From assembly GCA_002360945.1 (NCBI GenBank), contig DERO01000047.1, positions 1 through 63,247 on the forward strand: DNA of 63,247 bases, read 5' to 3'. Under the pieces are notes generated by a model, which made no database searches, had not been told where the DNA came from, and worked only from the letters and a program-made list of their open reading frames with translations. The translations under genes were made by a program, and so were the position numbers. This DNA is from Leclercia adecarboxylata (GTDB lineage: Bacteria; Pseudomonadota; Gammaproteobacteria; Enterobacterales; Enterobacteriaceae). Positions 10,129 to 20,254 of the stretch are shown piece after piece (the stretch's first letter is position 1; every line of letters starts with the position of its first letter).

Positions 10129-10776
10129 ATGGCGCGCAAAACGAAGGCCGAGGCGCAGAAGACACGCCAGTTGTTAATTGATGCAGCGATAGAGCAGTTT
10201 GCCGCACGGGGTGTGGCGAACACCACGCTGACCGATATTGCTGATGCTGCCAGCCTGACCCGGGGGGCCGTTTACTGGCATTTCAGTAGTAAAGCGGAGA
10301 TATTTAATGCCATTTGGCAGGAGCAATGCCCGCTGCGCGAGATCATTCGCGGTCAGTTATCACAGATGAAAGAAAATGATCCGCTATTTATTTTACGTGA
10401 ACTGTTTGTTACCGCTTTGCAATATATTGCCCGGAATCATCGCCAGCGCACGCTATTGCAGATCCTCTATCACAAATGTGAATTTGAGCAGGGCATGATT
10501 TCAGAATATGAAATTCGGGAACGGATCGGCTTCAACTATGAAAACGTTCGTCAGATCCTGCAGAAATGCGTTGCGGCAGGCCGTATTTCCACGCAAATAA
10601 ATATCGACACCACGTTAATTGTTTTTCATGGCTTTTTTTGCGGGCTGATTAAAAACTGGTTAATGAGCCCGCAAAGGCTGGATCTGTATCAACAGGCCCC
10701 GGAGCTGGTGGATAACATTCTCTCTATGTTACCGACGGCGGCGGTGCCGCGCCGGTTTTACGACGCTGCCTCATAG
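10129..10776 (+). CDS. acrS: TetR-family repressor AcrS
   Basis: This 215-residue repressor is read away from acrEF. The N-terminal TetR DNA-binding domain shows TLTDIADAASLTRGAVYWHFSSKAEIF, the classic helix-turn-helix. The C-terminal part is a ligand-binding helical domain of the AcrR/AcrS group. In E. coli AcrS represses acrAB as well as acrEF, switching cells between the two pumps. The start MARKTK follows a weak AAGAG. The C-terminus is a few residues shorter than in E. coli (220). Confidence 0.93.
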   Translation: MARKTKAEAQKTRQLLIDAAIEQFAARGVANTTLTDIADAASLTRGAVYWHFSSKAEIFNAIWQEQCPLREIIRGQLSQMKENDPLFILRELFVTALQYIARNHRQRTLLQILYHKCEFEQGMISEYEIRERIGFNYENVRQILQKCVAAGRISTQINIDTTLIVFHGFFCGLIKNWLMSPQRLDLYQQAPELVDNILSMLPTAAVPRRFYDAAS

Positions 10777-10790
10777 CGGTATCGGCCCGG

Positions 10791-12872
10791 TCAGATTTGC
10801 TGCGCCAGCATGGCTTGCGGATCGTGGCTCAGGGCCTTGATGGTCTGCGCCGAAACGGGTTTACCCAGCAGATAGCCTTGTAAGGTGTTACACCCCAGTT
10901 CGGTCAAAAACGTCTGCTGCTCCTGGGTTTCCACCCCTTCGGCAACCACCTTCAGATTGAGCGTCTTTGCCAGCGCAACAATGGCAGAAACGATAGTGGC
11001 ATCATCACCCGCACCGTTGAGATCTTTTACAAATGCCCGATCGATTTTCAGCTCGCAGGCCGGCAGCTTTTTCAGGTACAGCAGGCTGGAATAGCCCGTC
11101 CCAAAATCATCGATGGAGGCTTTCACCCCCGCCTGCGTCAGTTCGGTCAGCACCCGCACGCTCTCATCCGGGTTATTCATAGCTGTCGTTTCGGTCACTT
11201 CCAGGATCAGGGTATGGGGCGGAATTTGGTGACGCGCCAGGCTACTCATTACCGTATCCACCAGCTGGGGTTGTTCAAACTGCAGCGTGGAGAGATTCAC
11301 CGCCATCGACCACTCGGTATGCCCTTCGAGATGCCAGACGCGAAGCTGGCGACAGGCCTCATCGATCACCCAGTTGCCGACAGGAATAATCAGCCCGCTC
11401 TTTTCCGCCAGAGGCAAGAACTGGTCAGGGGTTAATAATCCCTGCGACGGGTGTTGCCAGCGCAGCAAGGCCTCAAAGCCGACGATGGGGCCAACCGGGG
11501 CCTGGAACTTCGGCTGATAGACCAGATGCAGCTCCTGGCGCTCCTGTGCCAGCCACAGATCGTTCATCAGCTGCAACTGTTTCTGCGCCAGAGTGTTCAT
11601 CGATGGCTGGAAGAAGTGGTAGCCGTTACGCCCCATATGCTTGGTGTGGTACATCGCCGCATCGGCGTTAAACATCAGTTCCCGCTGGTTTTTGCCATCG
11701 TGCGGATAGATAGCAATCCCCACGCTGAGAGTCACCATCAGATCGTACAGCTCAAGACTGAAGGGCTGGTCGATGACATGAACCAGGGCGCTGGCCAGCG
11801 ACGCGGCGTCGTTCGGGGTATCGATCTCGGCCAGCAGCACAAACTCGTCGCCGCCAATACGGGCGAGGGTGTACTGACCTTTTAGCGGCTGTTCCAGACG
11901 CTCGGTAACGGCAACCAGCAGCTTATCACCGGTGTCATGCCCGTAGGCATCGTTGACGGCTTTAAAGCCGTCCAGATCCATAAACAGCAGCGCGAACAAC
12001 TTTCCTTCGCGATCGGCTTTGTTGATCGCCTGATCGAGACGGTCCTCCAGCAGCACGCGGTTTGGTAAGCGCGTCAGCGTATCGTGCAGCGCCAGCTGCG
12101 CCAGCTCGCGGTTGGCTTCCGCCAGCGATGAGGCCAGAAGAGCGGTGCGGGCCTGTAGCCTTGCGTCAAACATCGACACCAGCAGCGTAATGCCCAGAAT
12201 GGAGAGCGCAACGACGCTCACCAGCACCGCCAGCCAGCTGCCGTTCACCCCCTGGTGATGCATATGGACCTGAATCGGGAACTGGGCGGCCTTCATCCCC
12301 GTGTAGTGCATGCCGGCAATGGCAACACCCATCAGCACGGCGGCGCCCGCACGCATCAGCGCAACCTGGGCGGCATCGCGACGCAGACGAAACGTGAGCC
12401 ACAGGGCAGCCAGCGAGGCGAGCAGGGCAATCACCACCGACAGCGCAACCCAGCGCATATCCCAGACGATAGCGGGCTCAACCTGTAATGCGGCCATCCC
12501 CGTGTAGTGCATCGCGACGATGCCGGTGCCCAAAACGACGGCACCGGTGGAGAGGCGACGCCTGCGCAAGTGATCCCGGCTCACCAGCCAGAGGGCGAAC
12601 AGCGAGGCGCCGATGGCAATACACATCGAGAGAGCCGTCTGCAGCAGGTTGTAGTTCAGCCGCATAGAGATATCCATCGCCAGCATGCCGATAAAATGCA
12701 TGGCCCAGATACCGATACCCATGGCGATACCGCCGCCTGTCAGCCAGACACGTGCCGCGACGCCTGTACTGCCGACAACCCGGCCTGCCATATTCAGGGC
12801 GGTGTAGGAGGCAAGAATGGCGACAACAAAAGAGATAACCACAAGAAGTTGGTCGTATTGGCTAACCAGCAT
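10791..12872 (-). CDS. MHYT-GGDEF-EAL membrane signalling protein
   Basis: This 693-residue protein should make and/or break cyclic di-GMP. Residues 1-235 form a seven-helix MHYT sensor with three motif copies (MHFIG near 59, MHYTG near 121 and 189). MHYT domains are proposed to bind copper and sense O2, CO or NO. The GGDEF domain is intact (GGDEF near 340), but the usual upstream RxxD inhibitory site is absent. The EAL domain (EALLR near 467) keeps NLS, EVTE, DDFGTGYSS and KIDRAFV, so phosphodiesterase activity is likely. It converges on acrS with 14 bases between. I know no counterpart at this place in E. coli K-12. Confidence 0.9.
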   Translation of the reverse strand: MLVSQYDQLLVVISFVVAILASYTALNMAGRVVGSTGVAARVWLTGGGIAMGIGIWAMHFIGMLAMDISMRLNYNLLQTALSMCIAIGASLFALWLVSRDHLRRRRLSTGAVVLGTGIVAMHYTGMAALQVEPAIVWDMRWVALSVVIALLASLAALWLTFRLRRDAAQVALMRAGAAVLMGVAIAGMHYTGMKAAQFPIQVHMHHQGVNGSWLAVLVSVVALSILGITLLVSMFDARLQARTALLASSLAEANRELAQLALHDTLTRLPNRVLLEDRLDQAINKADREGKLFALLFMDLDGFKAVNDAYGHDTGDKLLVAVTERLEQPLKGQYTLARIGGDEFVLLAEIDTPNDAASLASALVHVIDQPFSLELYDLMVTLSVGIAIYPHDGKNQRELMFNADAAMYHTKHMGRNGYHFFQPSMNTLAQKQLQLMNDLWLAQERQELHLVYQPKFQAPVGPIVGFEALLRWQHPSQGLLTPDQFLPLAEKSGLIIPVGNWVIDEACRQLRVWHLEGHTEWSMAVNLSTLQFEQPQLVDTVMSSLARHQIPPHTLILEVTETTAMNNPDESVRVLTELTQAGVKASIDDFGTGYSSLLYLKKLPACELKIDRAFVKDLNGAGDDATIVSAIVALAKTLNLKVVAEGVETQEQQTFLTELGCNTLQGYLLGKPVSAQTIKALSHDPQAMLAQQI

Positions 12873-12999
12873 GTTCTCATCAACTCAAACGCAGGGAGGT
12901 ATTACGTGATACCGGGTGAGACGGGCTGAGACATTATCATCCAACAGGGATGCCTCAAAGGCTTTTAAACCCGCACAATTTTCGAGGGAAAGCAGGGGC

Positions 13000-13164
13000 T
13001 TAATCCAGATCCGCGCAGTTAATGAGCTTAAGGGGATTCACCGAATTCATGTTGCGGCATTTGTCCGTTTCCGTAGACATCAACTCAATCCACTGCATTA
13101 TCAGCGCATCGAAAAGGAAAACGCTAATCGCGAAGACGACTAACCACCCATACTTACGGATCAT
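13000..13164 (-). CDS. yhdU: Small membrane protein YhdU (DUF2556)
   Basis: This 54-residue protein has one membrane helix (about residues 6-24) and then a conserved polar tail with two cysteines (TDKCRNMNSVNPLKLINC). The sequence closely resembles E. coli YhdU, whose function is unknown. A longer frame extends 46 codons upstream, but the start MIRKYGW is preferred because it begins the conserved region. Its ribosome site is weak (GGAAA). In E. coli yhdJ lies between yhdU and fis; here only about 200 bases do. Confidence 0.85.
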   Translation of the reverse strand: MIRKYGWLVVFAISVFLFDALIMQWIELMSTETDKCRNMNSVNPLKLINCADLD

Positions 13165-13304
13165 TCGGAGTTTCCGGGGACAAAGGAAAAGAGTGCAGGA
13201 AATATACACGAAAAATAGCGGCTGAGAAGTGGGCAGACCGATGTTTACGTTTCGGCTGTTAGCCGTGTGATGAGTGGAGCAAAACGGGGGAAAGAGGGGC
13301 ATAA

Positions 13305-13340
13305 AAAAAGGCGCTTCCCCATGCCGGTTCGCGCCTTTTT
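13305..13340 (-). terminator. Intrinsic terminator of dusB-fis
   Basis: A 10-bp perfect stem (AAAAAGGCGC paired with GCGCCTTTTT) with a 16-base loop is followed on the minus strand by a run of T. It lies 24 bases past the fis stop. Confidence 0.88.
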
Positions 13341-13364
13341 ATACAAGCATTTAGCTAATCGAAA

Positions 13365-13661
13365 TTAGTTCATGCCGTACTTTTTCAGTTTCTTACGCAG
13401 CGTACCACGGTTGATGCCCATCATCAGGGCAGCACGGGTCTGGTTACCGCGGGTGTATTGCATCACCATGTCCAACAGGGGCTGTTCAACTTCAGCCAGT
13501 ACCAGCTCATACAGGTCGTTAACATCCTGACCATTCAGTTGAGCAAAATAGTTCTTCAGTGCCTGTTTAACCGAGTCACGCAGGGGCTTTTGAGTTACTT
13601 GATCCTGAGAGTTAACGGTGGAAACGGTCAGTACGTCAGAATTTACGCGTTGTTCGAACAT
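13365..13661 (-). CDS. fis: Nucleoid protein and regulator Fis
   Basis: This 98-residue homodimeric DNA-bending protein activates rRNA and tRNA promoters and shapes the nucleoid. As far as I can recall the sequence is identical to E. coli Fis. The N-terminal flexible beta hairpin leads into helices A-D with the C-terminal helix-turn-helix ([24 protein letters not shown]). It is the second gene of dusB-fis, 23 bases after dusB. Fis is made in a burst when growth resumes; that control sits at the promoter upstream of dusB. Confidence 0.99.
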
Positions 13662-13684
13662 AGTTCTGTCAGCTCTTTATTTCA

Positions 13685-14650
13685 TTACGCAAGATTTTCG
13701 AAGTATGCCTCCAACGCCTCCAGCTGATCGCTGGCATCCTCTATGGCGTTGAATGTGCGCCGAAACTGGTCATTTGGAGCGTGCTCCTGGAGATACCAGG
13801 AGACGTGTTTACGCGCAATTCGGTACCCTTTTGTCTGACCATAAAAGTCATGCAATTCCCGAACGTGCGAACAAAGCAAGCGCTTAACCTCTGCCAGCGG
13901 CAGCGGGGCAAGCAGCTCCCCAGTGTCCAGATAATGCTGGATTTCCCGAAAGATCCAGGGTCTTCCCTGAGCCGCACGTCCTATCATCAGAGCATCAGCT
14001 CCCGTATAGTCGAGCACAGCTCTGGCTTTAAGCGGGTCAGTAATGTCGCCATTCGCGATAATCGGAATGGAAACTTTCTGCTTAACTGCCCGAATGCTGT
14101 CGTATTCAGCTTCGCCGTTGAACAAACAGGCGCGGGTGCGTCCATGTATGGTCAGGGCCTGAATGCCACAATCTTCGGCCAGTTGGGCAATCTCTACACA
14201 GTTACGGTGATCCGGCGACCAACCCGTGCGAATCTTCAACGTAACAGGAACGTCCACTGCGCTGACAACCGCCGCCAGGATGGACTTCACCTGTTCGGGG
14301 TATTGCAGAAGGGCTGAACCTGCAAGCTTGCGATTCACCTTTTTGGCCGGGCAACCCATATTGATATCAATAATCTGGGCGCCACTCTCCACGTTGATAC
14401 GCGCGGCGTCTGCCATCTCTTCAGGCACGCTCCCGGCAATTTGCACGGTGCGGATACCTGGTTCGTCAATGTGCACCATCCGAAGACGGGATTTATCGCT
14501 TTCCCAAACCTGCGGGTTAGACGACATCATCTCAGAAACGGTTAAGCCTGCTCCCATCTCATAGCACAGCGTCCTGAAGGGCCGGTCTGTAATACCTGCC
14601 ATAGGTGCTGCGATCAGGCGATTTCTAAGCTGGTGGTTTCCGATGCGCAT
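13685..14650 (-). CDS. dusB: tRNA-dihydrouridine synthase B
   Basis: This 321-residue FMN enzyme reduces U17 of tRNAs with NADPH. The N-terminal TIM barrel shows [12 protein letters not shown], the catalytic cysteine in [12 protein letters not shown], and the FMN-phosphate region ANGDI...[14 protein letters not shown] small C-terminal helical domain binds tRNA. Length and start ([12 protein letters not shown]) match E. coli. It is the leading gene of the fis operon and is needed there for good Fis translation (established in E. coli). Confidence 0.98.
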   Translation of the reverse strand: MRIGNHQLRNRLIAAPMAGITDRPFRTLCYEMGAGLTVSEMMSSNPQVWESDKSRLRMVHIDEPGIRTVQIAGSVPEEMADAARINVESGAQIIDINMGCPAKKVNRKLAGSALLQYPEQVKSILAAVVSAVDVPVTLKIRTGWSPDHRNCVEIAQLAEDCGIQALTIHGRTRACLFNGEAEYDSIRAVKQKVSIPIIANGDITDPLKARAVLDYTGADALMIGRAAQGRPWIFREIQHYLDTGELLAPLPLAEVKRLLCSHVRELHDFYGQTKGYRIARKHVSWYLQEHAPNDQFRRTFNAIEDASDQLEALEAYFENLA

Positions 14651-14677
14651 GAGTTAAGAAATGACCATACTGTGACT

Positions 14678-14718
14678 GCAAGGCGGCGTATCTTACGCAT
14701 TTTTTGCACGAGATGAAA
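14678..14718 (-). promoter_or_regulatory. dusB-fis promoter
   Basis: On the minus strand a weak -35 (TTTCAT, 14713-14718) lies 17 bases from a -10 TAAGAT (14690-14695), followed by the GC-rich discriminator ACGCCGCC. Transcription would begin about 32 bases before dusB, as reported in E. coli. A poor -35 and GC-rich discriminator are what make this promoter growth-rate and ppGpp/DksA sensitive. A TATAAT at 14783-14788 is an alternative but is much further from dusB. Confidence 0.65.
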
Positions 14719-15027
14719 GGCCAAACTTTGAACAATCACCTGTTGCAGATCATGGAATCAAGCACAAAGCATCACCCATAAAATTATATCTCATACAAAT
14801 CATTCACTTAAATGGGCGTGGTGATTTTATGGTCGCTTACAATTTCCCAAAACTTCTCGTTTTTTCTTAAAGAATGAAACCTTAAGCCGAATAATCTGCT
14901 GTTTTAAGCAGCAGATTTCTGCAGTTCTTTGCGATCTGCGTCGCATTTTAGAACATGATCGTGATGACTGAATTGCCTGTTCCTTAACCAAAAGGGCGGT
15001 TTAAAAAACAGGCAGCCCAATAACCCG
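14719..15027. other. Upstream region of dusB-fis
   Basis: This is about 300 bp of AT-rich DNA between prmA and the fis promoter. Fis autorepression and IHF sites are expected here from E. coli, but I cannot place them reliably. A 9-bp hairpin (AATCTGCTG paired with CAGCAGATT, 14893-14917) has no T run and is a weak candidate for the prmA 3' end. No gene is seen. Confidence 0.5.
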
Positions 15028-15909
15028 TTACTTTTTACGGCCGGTAATGCGGCACCACTCTTCTTTCTCAACCACCGGGTCGAGTGCGAAGAGGTCGGCG
15101 TAGGCCTCGCATACGCTTTCAGCCTGGCTGGCAAGAATACCGGAAAGGCCCAGCAGACCGCCCTCAACGGGCAGGACGCTGATTAACGGTGCCAGCTCGC
15201 GTAACGGGCCCGCCAGGATGTTGGCGACCACCACGTCGGCTTTCATCACTTCTGGCTGGTCATTCGGCAGGTAGAGCTCAAGACGGTCGGAGACGCCGTT
15301 GCGCTGCGCGTTATCGCGGCTGGCCTGAATCGCCTGCGGATCGATGTCGATCCCGATCGCTTTTGCCGCGCCCAGTTTCAGGGCTGCGATGGCGAGGATC
15401 CCGGATCCACAGCCAAAGTCGATCACCGTTTTACCGTCCAGATCCAGACCATCCAGCCACTGCAGGCACAGGGAGGTGGTTGGATGGGTGCCAGTACCGA
15501 ACGCCAGACCCGGATCGAGCATCACGTTAACGGCATTTTCGTCCGGCACCTCGCGCCAGCTCGGACAGATCCACAGACGCTTGCCGAACTGCATCGGGTG
15601 GAAGTTATCCATCCACTCGCGCTCCCAGTCCTTGTCTTCCAGCTGCTCAATTTTGTGCGCAAAACCGGCGCCCAGCAGCGGATGCTGTTCCAGAATCGCC
15701 ACCACCTCGGCCATATCCGTTTCGGCATCAAACAGGCCGATGACGTCGGTATCACCCCACAGGCGGGTTTCACCCGGCAGCGGTTCAAACACCGGCGTGT
15801 CATGCGTGTCCTGGAAGGTCACAGAGACCGCACCGGCCTCCACCAGCGCATCACTCAGCTCTTCGGCGTTCGCGCCGGTCGTATTCAGTTTTAGTTGGAT
15901 CCACGGCAT
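15028..15909 (-). CDS. prmA: Ribosomal protein L11 methyltransferase
   Basis: This 293-residue SAM-dependent enzyme trimethylates several amino groups of ribosomal protein L11. It has an N-terminal ferredoxin-like L11-binding domain and a C-terminal Rossmann methyltransferase with [20 protein letters not shown] (SAM site) and the catalytic NxL-type motif in [10 protein letters not shown]. The start [12 protein letters not shown] is the family standard. It lies 11 bases after panF in the same direction and is probably cotranscribed. Confidence 0.98.
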   Translation of the reverse strand: MPWIQLKLNTTGANAEELSDALVEAGAVSVTFQDTHDTPVFEPLPGETRLWGDTDVIGLFDAETDMAEVVAILEQHPLLGAGFAHKIEQLEDKDWEREWMDNFHPMQFGKRLWICPSWREVPDENAVNVMLDPGLAFGTGTHPTTSLCLQWLDGLDLDGKTVIDFGCGSGILAIAALKLGAAKAIGIDIDPQAIQASRDNAQRNGVSDRLELYLPNDQPEVMKADVVVANILAGPLRELAPLISVLPVEGGLLGLSGILASQAESVCEAYADLFALDPVVEKEEWCRITGRKK

Positions 15910-15920
15910 GGCAAAACTCT

Positions 15921-17372
15921 TTATTTATCAGTAGAAATTACGGCTGCCTGCGGCAGGGATTGACCGAAACGGTTCCCTACTACAAACGCCAGCAAACTTA
16001 GCAGTAGCGAGGGCACAATCGGGTGGAAGCCCAGGTACTGAATTTTAAAGGAGGCGAGCACGGCATAGAGCACGCCACCGACGATCATGGCGCTCAGGGC
16101 ACCGGCCGCGTTGGCACGCTCCCAGTAGAGGCCCAGCACCAGCGGCCAGAGAAACACCGCTTCCAGACCCCCAAACGCCAGCAGGTTCAGCCAGATGATC
16201 ATCTCAGGCGGCTTCCACGCGGCCAACAGCAGCAACGCCCCCAGCACCAGGGTGATGACGGCAGACATCCGCTTCAGACGGCGCTCATTTTCCATCTGAT
16301 CCGGGCGCATGTTCAGGTAGAGATCTTTAATGATCGTAGCGGAACTTTGCAGCAGCTGGGCGTTAATTGTCGACATGATCGCCGCCATGGGTGCTGCAAG
16401 GAAGATCCCGGCCGCAAACGGCGGCAGCACTTTTACCATCAGGGTCGGGATCACCAGGTCCGGCACGGTTAAGTCCGGGATCACCGCCCGGCCCAGCGCG
16501 CCGGCCAGGTGCATACCCAGCATCAGGATTGCCACCACGATAGTGCCGATGATAATCCCCCGGTGCACCGCCTTGCTGTCTTTATAGGAGATGCAGCGCA
16601 CGGCCGTATGCGGCAGGCCAATCACCCCGAAGCAGACCAGCACCCAGAAGGAGGTCATAAAGGTGGGGGAGAGGATGTCATCCGCGCCCTGCGGCGACAC
16701 CAGCTTCGGATCGATGGTCTGCAGCGTTTCCACCGCATGGGTTAAGCCACCCGCCGCATGCACCACGCCCACCAGCAGCACAATGGTGCCAATCAGCATC
16801 ACCATGCCCTGCATAGTGTCGTTGAGCACGCTGGCGCGGAAGCCGCCAAACGCGGTGTAGAGCGCGATACTGATACCAAAAATCAGCAGGCCCGTTTCGT
16901 AAGGGATCCCGGCGGCGGTCTCAAGCAGGCGCGCGCCGCCGATAAACTGCACGGTCATTGCGCCGATAAAGGCCACCAGCAGGCTCAGGCTGGCCAGCCA
17001 AACCAGCAGTCGGCTCTGATAGCGGGCAAACAGCATGTCGTTAAGCGTCACCGCGTTATAGCGGCGCGCCAGAATCGCGAATTTTTTCCCGAGAATACCC
17101 AGCGAGAGCCAGACGGCGGGCAGCTGGATCATCGCCAGCAGCACCCAGCCCAGGCCGTATTTATAGGCCGCACCCGGACCGCCAATAAAGGAGCTGGCGC
17201 TGATATAGGTGGCGGTCAGGGTCATCGCCAGCACAATACCGCCCATCGAGCGGCTACCAAGGAAATACTCGTTCAGGAAGGTGCCCGTCGTTCTTTTACG
17301 CATGGCGTAAACGGACAGACCAAAAACAACAAACAGATACGCGATGAGCGGCAGGATCACTTCAAGCTGCAT
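15921..17372 (-). CDS. panF: Sodium/pantothenate symporter
   Basis: This 483-residue member of the sodium:solute symporter family imports pantothenate (vitamin B5) with Na+. About 13 membrane helices are visible, with the family stretch [36 protein letters not shown] set the start at the ATG giving MQLEVILP, as in E. coli; three extra in-frame residues are possible. The start lies inside the end of yhdT (11-base overlap), so translation is coupled. Confidence 0.97.
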   Translation of the reverse strand: MQLEVILPLIAYLFVVFGLSVYAMRKRTTGTFLNEYFLGSRSMGGIVLAMTLTATYISASSFIGGPGAAYKYGLGWVLLAMIQLPAVWLSLGILGKKFAILARRYNAVTLNDMLFARYQSRLLVWLASLSLLVAFIGAMTVQFIGGARLLETAAGIPYETGLLIFGISIALYTAFGGFRASVLNDTMQGMVMLIGTIVLLVGVVHAAGGLTHAVETLQTIDPKLVSPQGADDILSPTFMTSFWVLVCFGVIGLPHTAVRCISYKDSKAVHRGIIIGTIVVAILMLGMHLAGALGRAVIPDLTVPDLVIPTLMVKVLPPFAAGIFLAAPMAAIMSTINAQLLQSSATIIKDLYLNMRPDQMENERRLKRMSAVITLVLGALLLLAAWKPPEMIIWLNLLAFGGLEAVFLWPLVLGLYWERANAAGALSAMIVGGVLYAVLASFKIQYLGFHPIVPSLLLSLLAFVVGNRFGQSLPQAAVISTDK

Positions 17373-17607
17373 TATCGTCATCCTCCAGCGGAATATCGCG
17401 ATAGATGAATTTCACCATCGCCCAACAGAGCAGAATAAACACCAGCGGGATCAGCAGGCAGGCCATCTCAAACCAGTGCGGCAGACCGGTGATACCAATG
17501 GCTGAGTCAGGTATGTAAGCAGTCACTAACCACGAGGCGAGATAGAGAAGGGTTAACCACAGCGCCCAGCGCGCTTCTTTGTGGGCCTGAACAAAACGTT
17601 TGTCCAT
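17362..17607 (-). CDS. yhdT: Inner-membrane protein YhdT (DUF997)
   Basis: This 81-residue protein has two membrane helices and an acidic C-terminus. The family is found almost only in front of panF. Overlap with the panF start points to a joint role in pantothenate uptake or in panF translation. This is inference; no direct function is known to me. Confidence 0.93.
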   Translation of the reverse strand: MDKRFVQAHKEARWALWLTLLYLASWLVTAYIPDSAIGITGLPHWFEMACLLIPLVFILLCWAMVKFIYRDIPLEDDDNAA

Positions 17608-17675
17608 TTTTTGTCCCTTGTGGATGAAGAAAGCGGGGATTGTACATGATGAGGCTTTCCAGGCCCCAAAAATAA

Positions 17676-17700
17676 AAAAGGCCGGATAATCCGGCCTTTT
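17676..17700 (-). terminator. Intrinsic terminator of accBC
   Basis: An 11-bp perfect stem (AAAAGGCCGGA paired with TCCGGCCTTTT) with a 3-base loop, flanked by A and T runs, lies 15 bases past the accC stop. Confidence 0.93.
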
Positions 17701-17715
17701 AGCAACGATGCTGTA

Positions 17716-19065
17716 TTACTTCTCGTTCAGACCGAGTTTCTTCTCCAGATAGTGGATGTTGGTACCACCATGCTGGAAGTTCTCGTCGCTCATAATGCGC
17801 ATCTGCAGATCAACGTTGGTTTTGATACCGTCGATGATCAGCTCCTGCAGGGCGTTCTTCATGCGGGCGATCGCCACGTCACGGGACTCGCCGTAGCAGA
17901 TCAGCTTGCCGATCATGGAGTCATAGTACGGCGGTACGGTGTAACCGGCGTAGATATGGGACTCCCAGCGCACACCAAAGCCACCCGGCGCGTGGAAGCG
18001 CGTGATTTTACCCGGGCTTGGCAGGAAGGTGTTCGGATCTTCGGCGTTGATACGGCATTCCACCGCATGGCCTTTAACCACAACTTCTTCCTGCTTGATG
18101 GAGAGCGGTTGGCCCGCGGCGATACGCAGCTGCTCTTTGATCAGGTCAACGCCGGTGATCATTTCGGTAACCGGGTGTTCAACCTGAATACGGGTGTTCA
18201 TCTCGATGAAGTAGAACTCGCCGTTTTCGAACAGGAACTCGAAGGTACCTGCCCCGCGATAGCCGATATCGACACAGGCTTTGGAGCAACGCTCGCCGAT
18301 GTAGCGACGCAGTTCCGGGGTGATACCCGGTGCTGGTGCCTCTTCGACCACTTTCTGGTGACGACGCTGCATGGAGCAGTCACGTTCTGCCAGATAGATC
18401 GCGTTACCCTGACCGTCAGCCAGCACCTGAATTTCGATGTGGCGTGGGTTTTCCAGGTATTTTTCCATGTACACCATGTCATTGCTGAAAGCGGCTTTCG
18501 CTTCCGCTTTGGTCATGGAGATGGACTGAGCCAGTTCGGCATCGCTGCGCACAACGCGCATACCGCGACCGCCGCCGCCGCCGGACGCTTTGATGATAAC
18601 CGGGTAGCCAATGCGTTTTGCATGAGCACGGTTAGCATCCATGTCGTCGGTCAGAGGACCGTCGGAGCCCGGTACGGTTGGCACACCGGCTTTTTTCATC
18701 GCGGTGATCGCAGACACTTTGTCGCCCATCAGGCGGATGGTGTCAGCTTTCGGGCCGATGAAGATAAAGCCAGAACGTTCTACCTGTTCAGCAAAGTTGG
18801 CGTTCTCAGAGAGGAAGCCATAACCCGGGTGAATTGCCACCGCGCCAGTGATTTCAGCGGCGCTGATGATAGCCGGGATGTTCAGATAGCTTTTCACGGA
18901 CGGAGCCGGGCCGATACAGACCGTCTCATCCGCCAGTAATACGTGTTTCAGATCGCGGTCCGCGCTTGAGTGCACCGCGACGGTCTTGATGCCCAGCTCT
19001 TTACAGGCACGAAGAATACGCAGTGCGATCTCGCCGCGGTTGGCGATAACAATTTTATCCAGCAT
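17716..19065 (-). CDS. accC: Acetyl-CoA carboxylase, biotin carboxylase subunit
   Basis: This 449-residue enzyme carboxylates biotin on AccB with ATP and bicarbonate, the first step of fatty acid synthesis. Visible are the N-terminal Rossmann part ([25 protein letters not shown]), the ATP-grasp glycine loop [12 protein letters not shown], and catalytic residues in [14 protein letters not shown]. The start MLDKI, 10 bases after accB, gives the 449 residues known for E. coli. The 19 residues open upstream overlap accB and are not used. Confidence 0.99.
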   Translation of the reverse strand: MLDKIVIANRGEIALRILRACKELGIKTVAVHSSADRDLKHVLLADETVCIGPAPSVKSYLNIPAIISAAEITGAVAIHPGYGFLSENANFAEQVERSGFIFIGPKADTIRLMGDKVSAITAMKKAGVPTVPGSDGPLTDDMDANRAHAKRIGYPVIIKASGGGGGRGMRVVRSDAELAQSISMTKAEAKAAFSNDMVYMEKYLENPRHIEIQVLADGQGNAIYLAERDCSMQRRHQKVVEEAPAPGITPELRRYIGERCSKACVDIGYRGAGTFEFLFENGEFYFIEMNTRIQVEHPVTEMITGVDLIKEQLRIAAGQPLSIKQEEVVVKGHAVECRINAEDPNTFLPSPGKITRFHAPGGFGVRWESHIYAGYTVPPYYDSMIGKLICYGESRDVAIARMKNALQELIIDGIKTNVDLQMRIMSDENFQHGGTNIHYLEKKLGLNEK

Positions 19066-19075
19066 GTTCGCCTCG

Positions 19076-19546
19076 TTACTCGATGACGACCAGCGGCTCG
19101 TCAAATTCAACCGGCTGACCACTTTCGACCAGAATCGCTTTCACAGTACCTGACTTGTCAGCTTCGATCTGGTTCATCATTTTCATGGCTTCAACGATGC
19201 ACAGGGTATCGCCCGCGTTAACTTTCTGGCCCACTTCGATGAACGCTTTAGCGTCCGGGCTCGGGGTGCGGTAGAAAGTACCAACCATTGGGGAACGTAC
19301 GATGTGACCACTGATTTCCGCTGCTGCTGGCGCTTCCATTGCTGGAGTGGTCGCCTGAGCGACAGCGTTAGACAGAGCTGGCTGCTGCATCATTGGTGCA
19401 GCATAGGCTTGTTGCATAACCGGGAAGCCTGCGTTTGGCGCAGCACGGCTGATGCGTACAGACTCTTCGCCTTCAGAAATTTCCAGTTCGGAGATGCCTG
19501 ATTCTTCAACCAGCTCGATCAGTTTTTTAATCTTACGAATATCCAT
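19076..19546 (-). CDS. accB: Acetyl-CoA carboxylase, biotin carboxyl carrier protein
   Basis: This 156-residue carrier protein has an N-terminal dimerisation part, a flexible Ala/Pro/Gln-rich linker (about 40-75) and a C-terminal biotinyl domain. [11 protein letters not shown] contains Lys122, the residue biotinylated by BirA. It shuttles the carboxyl group from AccC to AccAD. In E. coli AccB represses its own operon through its N-terminus. The gene lies 22 bases after aroQ and 10 before accC. Confidence 0.99.
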   Translation of the reverse strand: MDIRKIKKLIELVEESGISELEISEGEESVRISRAAPNAGFPVMQQAYAAPMMQQPALSNAVAQATTPAMEAPAAAEISGHIVRSPMVGTFYRTPSPDAKAFIEVGQKVNAGDTLCIVEAMKMMNQIEADKSGTVKAILVESGQPVEFDEPLVVIE

Positions 19547-19568
19547 GAGTGGGTTCCGTACTCTTTGT

Positions 19569-20021
19569 TTAGTGTGATTGTGACAGGCGTTTTACCGCTG
19601 TCTGTAAAGCGAATGAATAGCCGTCAGCCCCCAGTCCACAGATGACGCCAGTGGCGATATCCGACAGGTAGGAGTGGTGGCGGAACGGCTCCCGCGCATG
19701 CACGTTACTGAGGTGGATCTCAATAAATGGGATACTCACTGCCAGCAGCGCGTCGCGAATAGCAACACTGGTGTGCGTAAACGCGGCCGGATTAATCAGG
19801 ATATAGTCCGTGGTGTCTTTAGCCTGATGAATGCGGTCGATGAGTGCGTACTCCGCGTTTGACTGAAAATGGTCAAGTTCCACATTGAGTGACGCCGCTT
19901 CGCTACCCAAACGGTTAACAATTTCGGTTAACGTCAGCGTGCCGTACTTCTCGGGTTCACGGGTGCCGAGCATATTCAGGTTCGGTCCGTTCAAAACTAA
20001 GATGTGCAACTTGTCAGCCAT
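19569..20021 (-). CDS. aroQ: 3-dehydroquinate dehydratase, type II
   Basis: This 150-residue shikimate-pathway enzyme converts 3-dehydroquinate to 3-dehydroshikimate. The N-terminus [23 protein letters not shown] carries the catalytic Tyr and Arg; [23 protein letters not shown] holds the His and substrate-binding residues. The start MADKLH is the usual one. E. coli K-12 relies on the unrelated type I enzyme AroD; the type II enzyme beside accB is common in other enterobacteria. The accB promoter and leader probably overlap aroQ and the 233 bases upstream, in which I see no gene. Confidence 0.97.
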   Translation of the reverse strand: MADKLHILVLNGPNLNMLGTREPEKYGTLTLTEIVNRLGSEAASLNVELDHFQSNAEYALIDRIHQAKDTTDYILINPAAFTHTSVAIRDALLAVSIPFIEIHLSNVHAREPFRHHSYLSDIATGVICGLGADGYSFALQTAVKRLSQSH

Positions 20022-20254
20022 TGTGCCGCTATCTCCTGCGATTCTCCGGTAAAAGACAAAATATACCTTCGATGCGCGATTGTCACCCTTTCCGGGTCCG
20101 AAAAACCCCTCGGGGAAACCAAAGTCGCACATTATAACGATTTCGTAGCATTTGGCAGCTAAATACTGGTCTTATCAGGGAAGATTATCAACCGCATTCG
20201 GATAAACACCCAGGAAGGCTTAGCGATCTGCGGGAATACGCACATTTTCGCCCG

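Noticed and set aside
17752..18939. A 395-codon open frame antisense to accC
   Set aside because: It covers almost all of a highly conserved gene in mirror frame and shows no domain or start signal.
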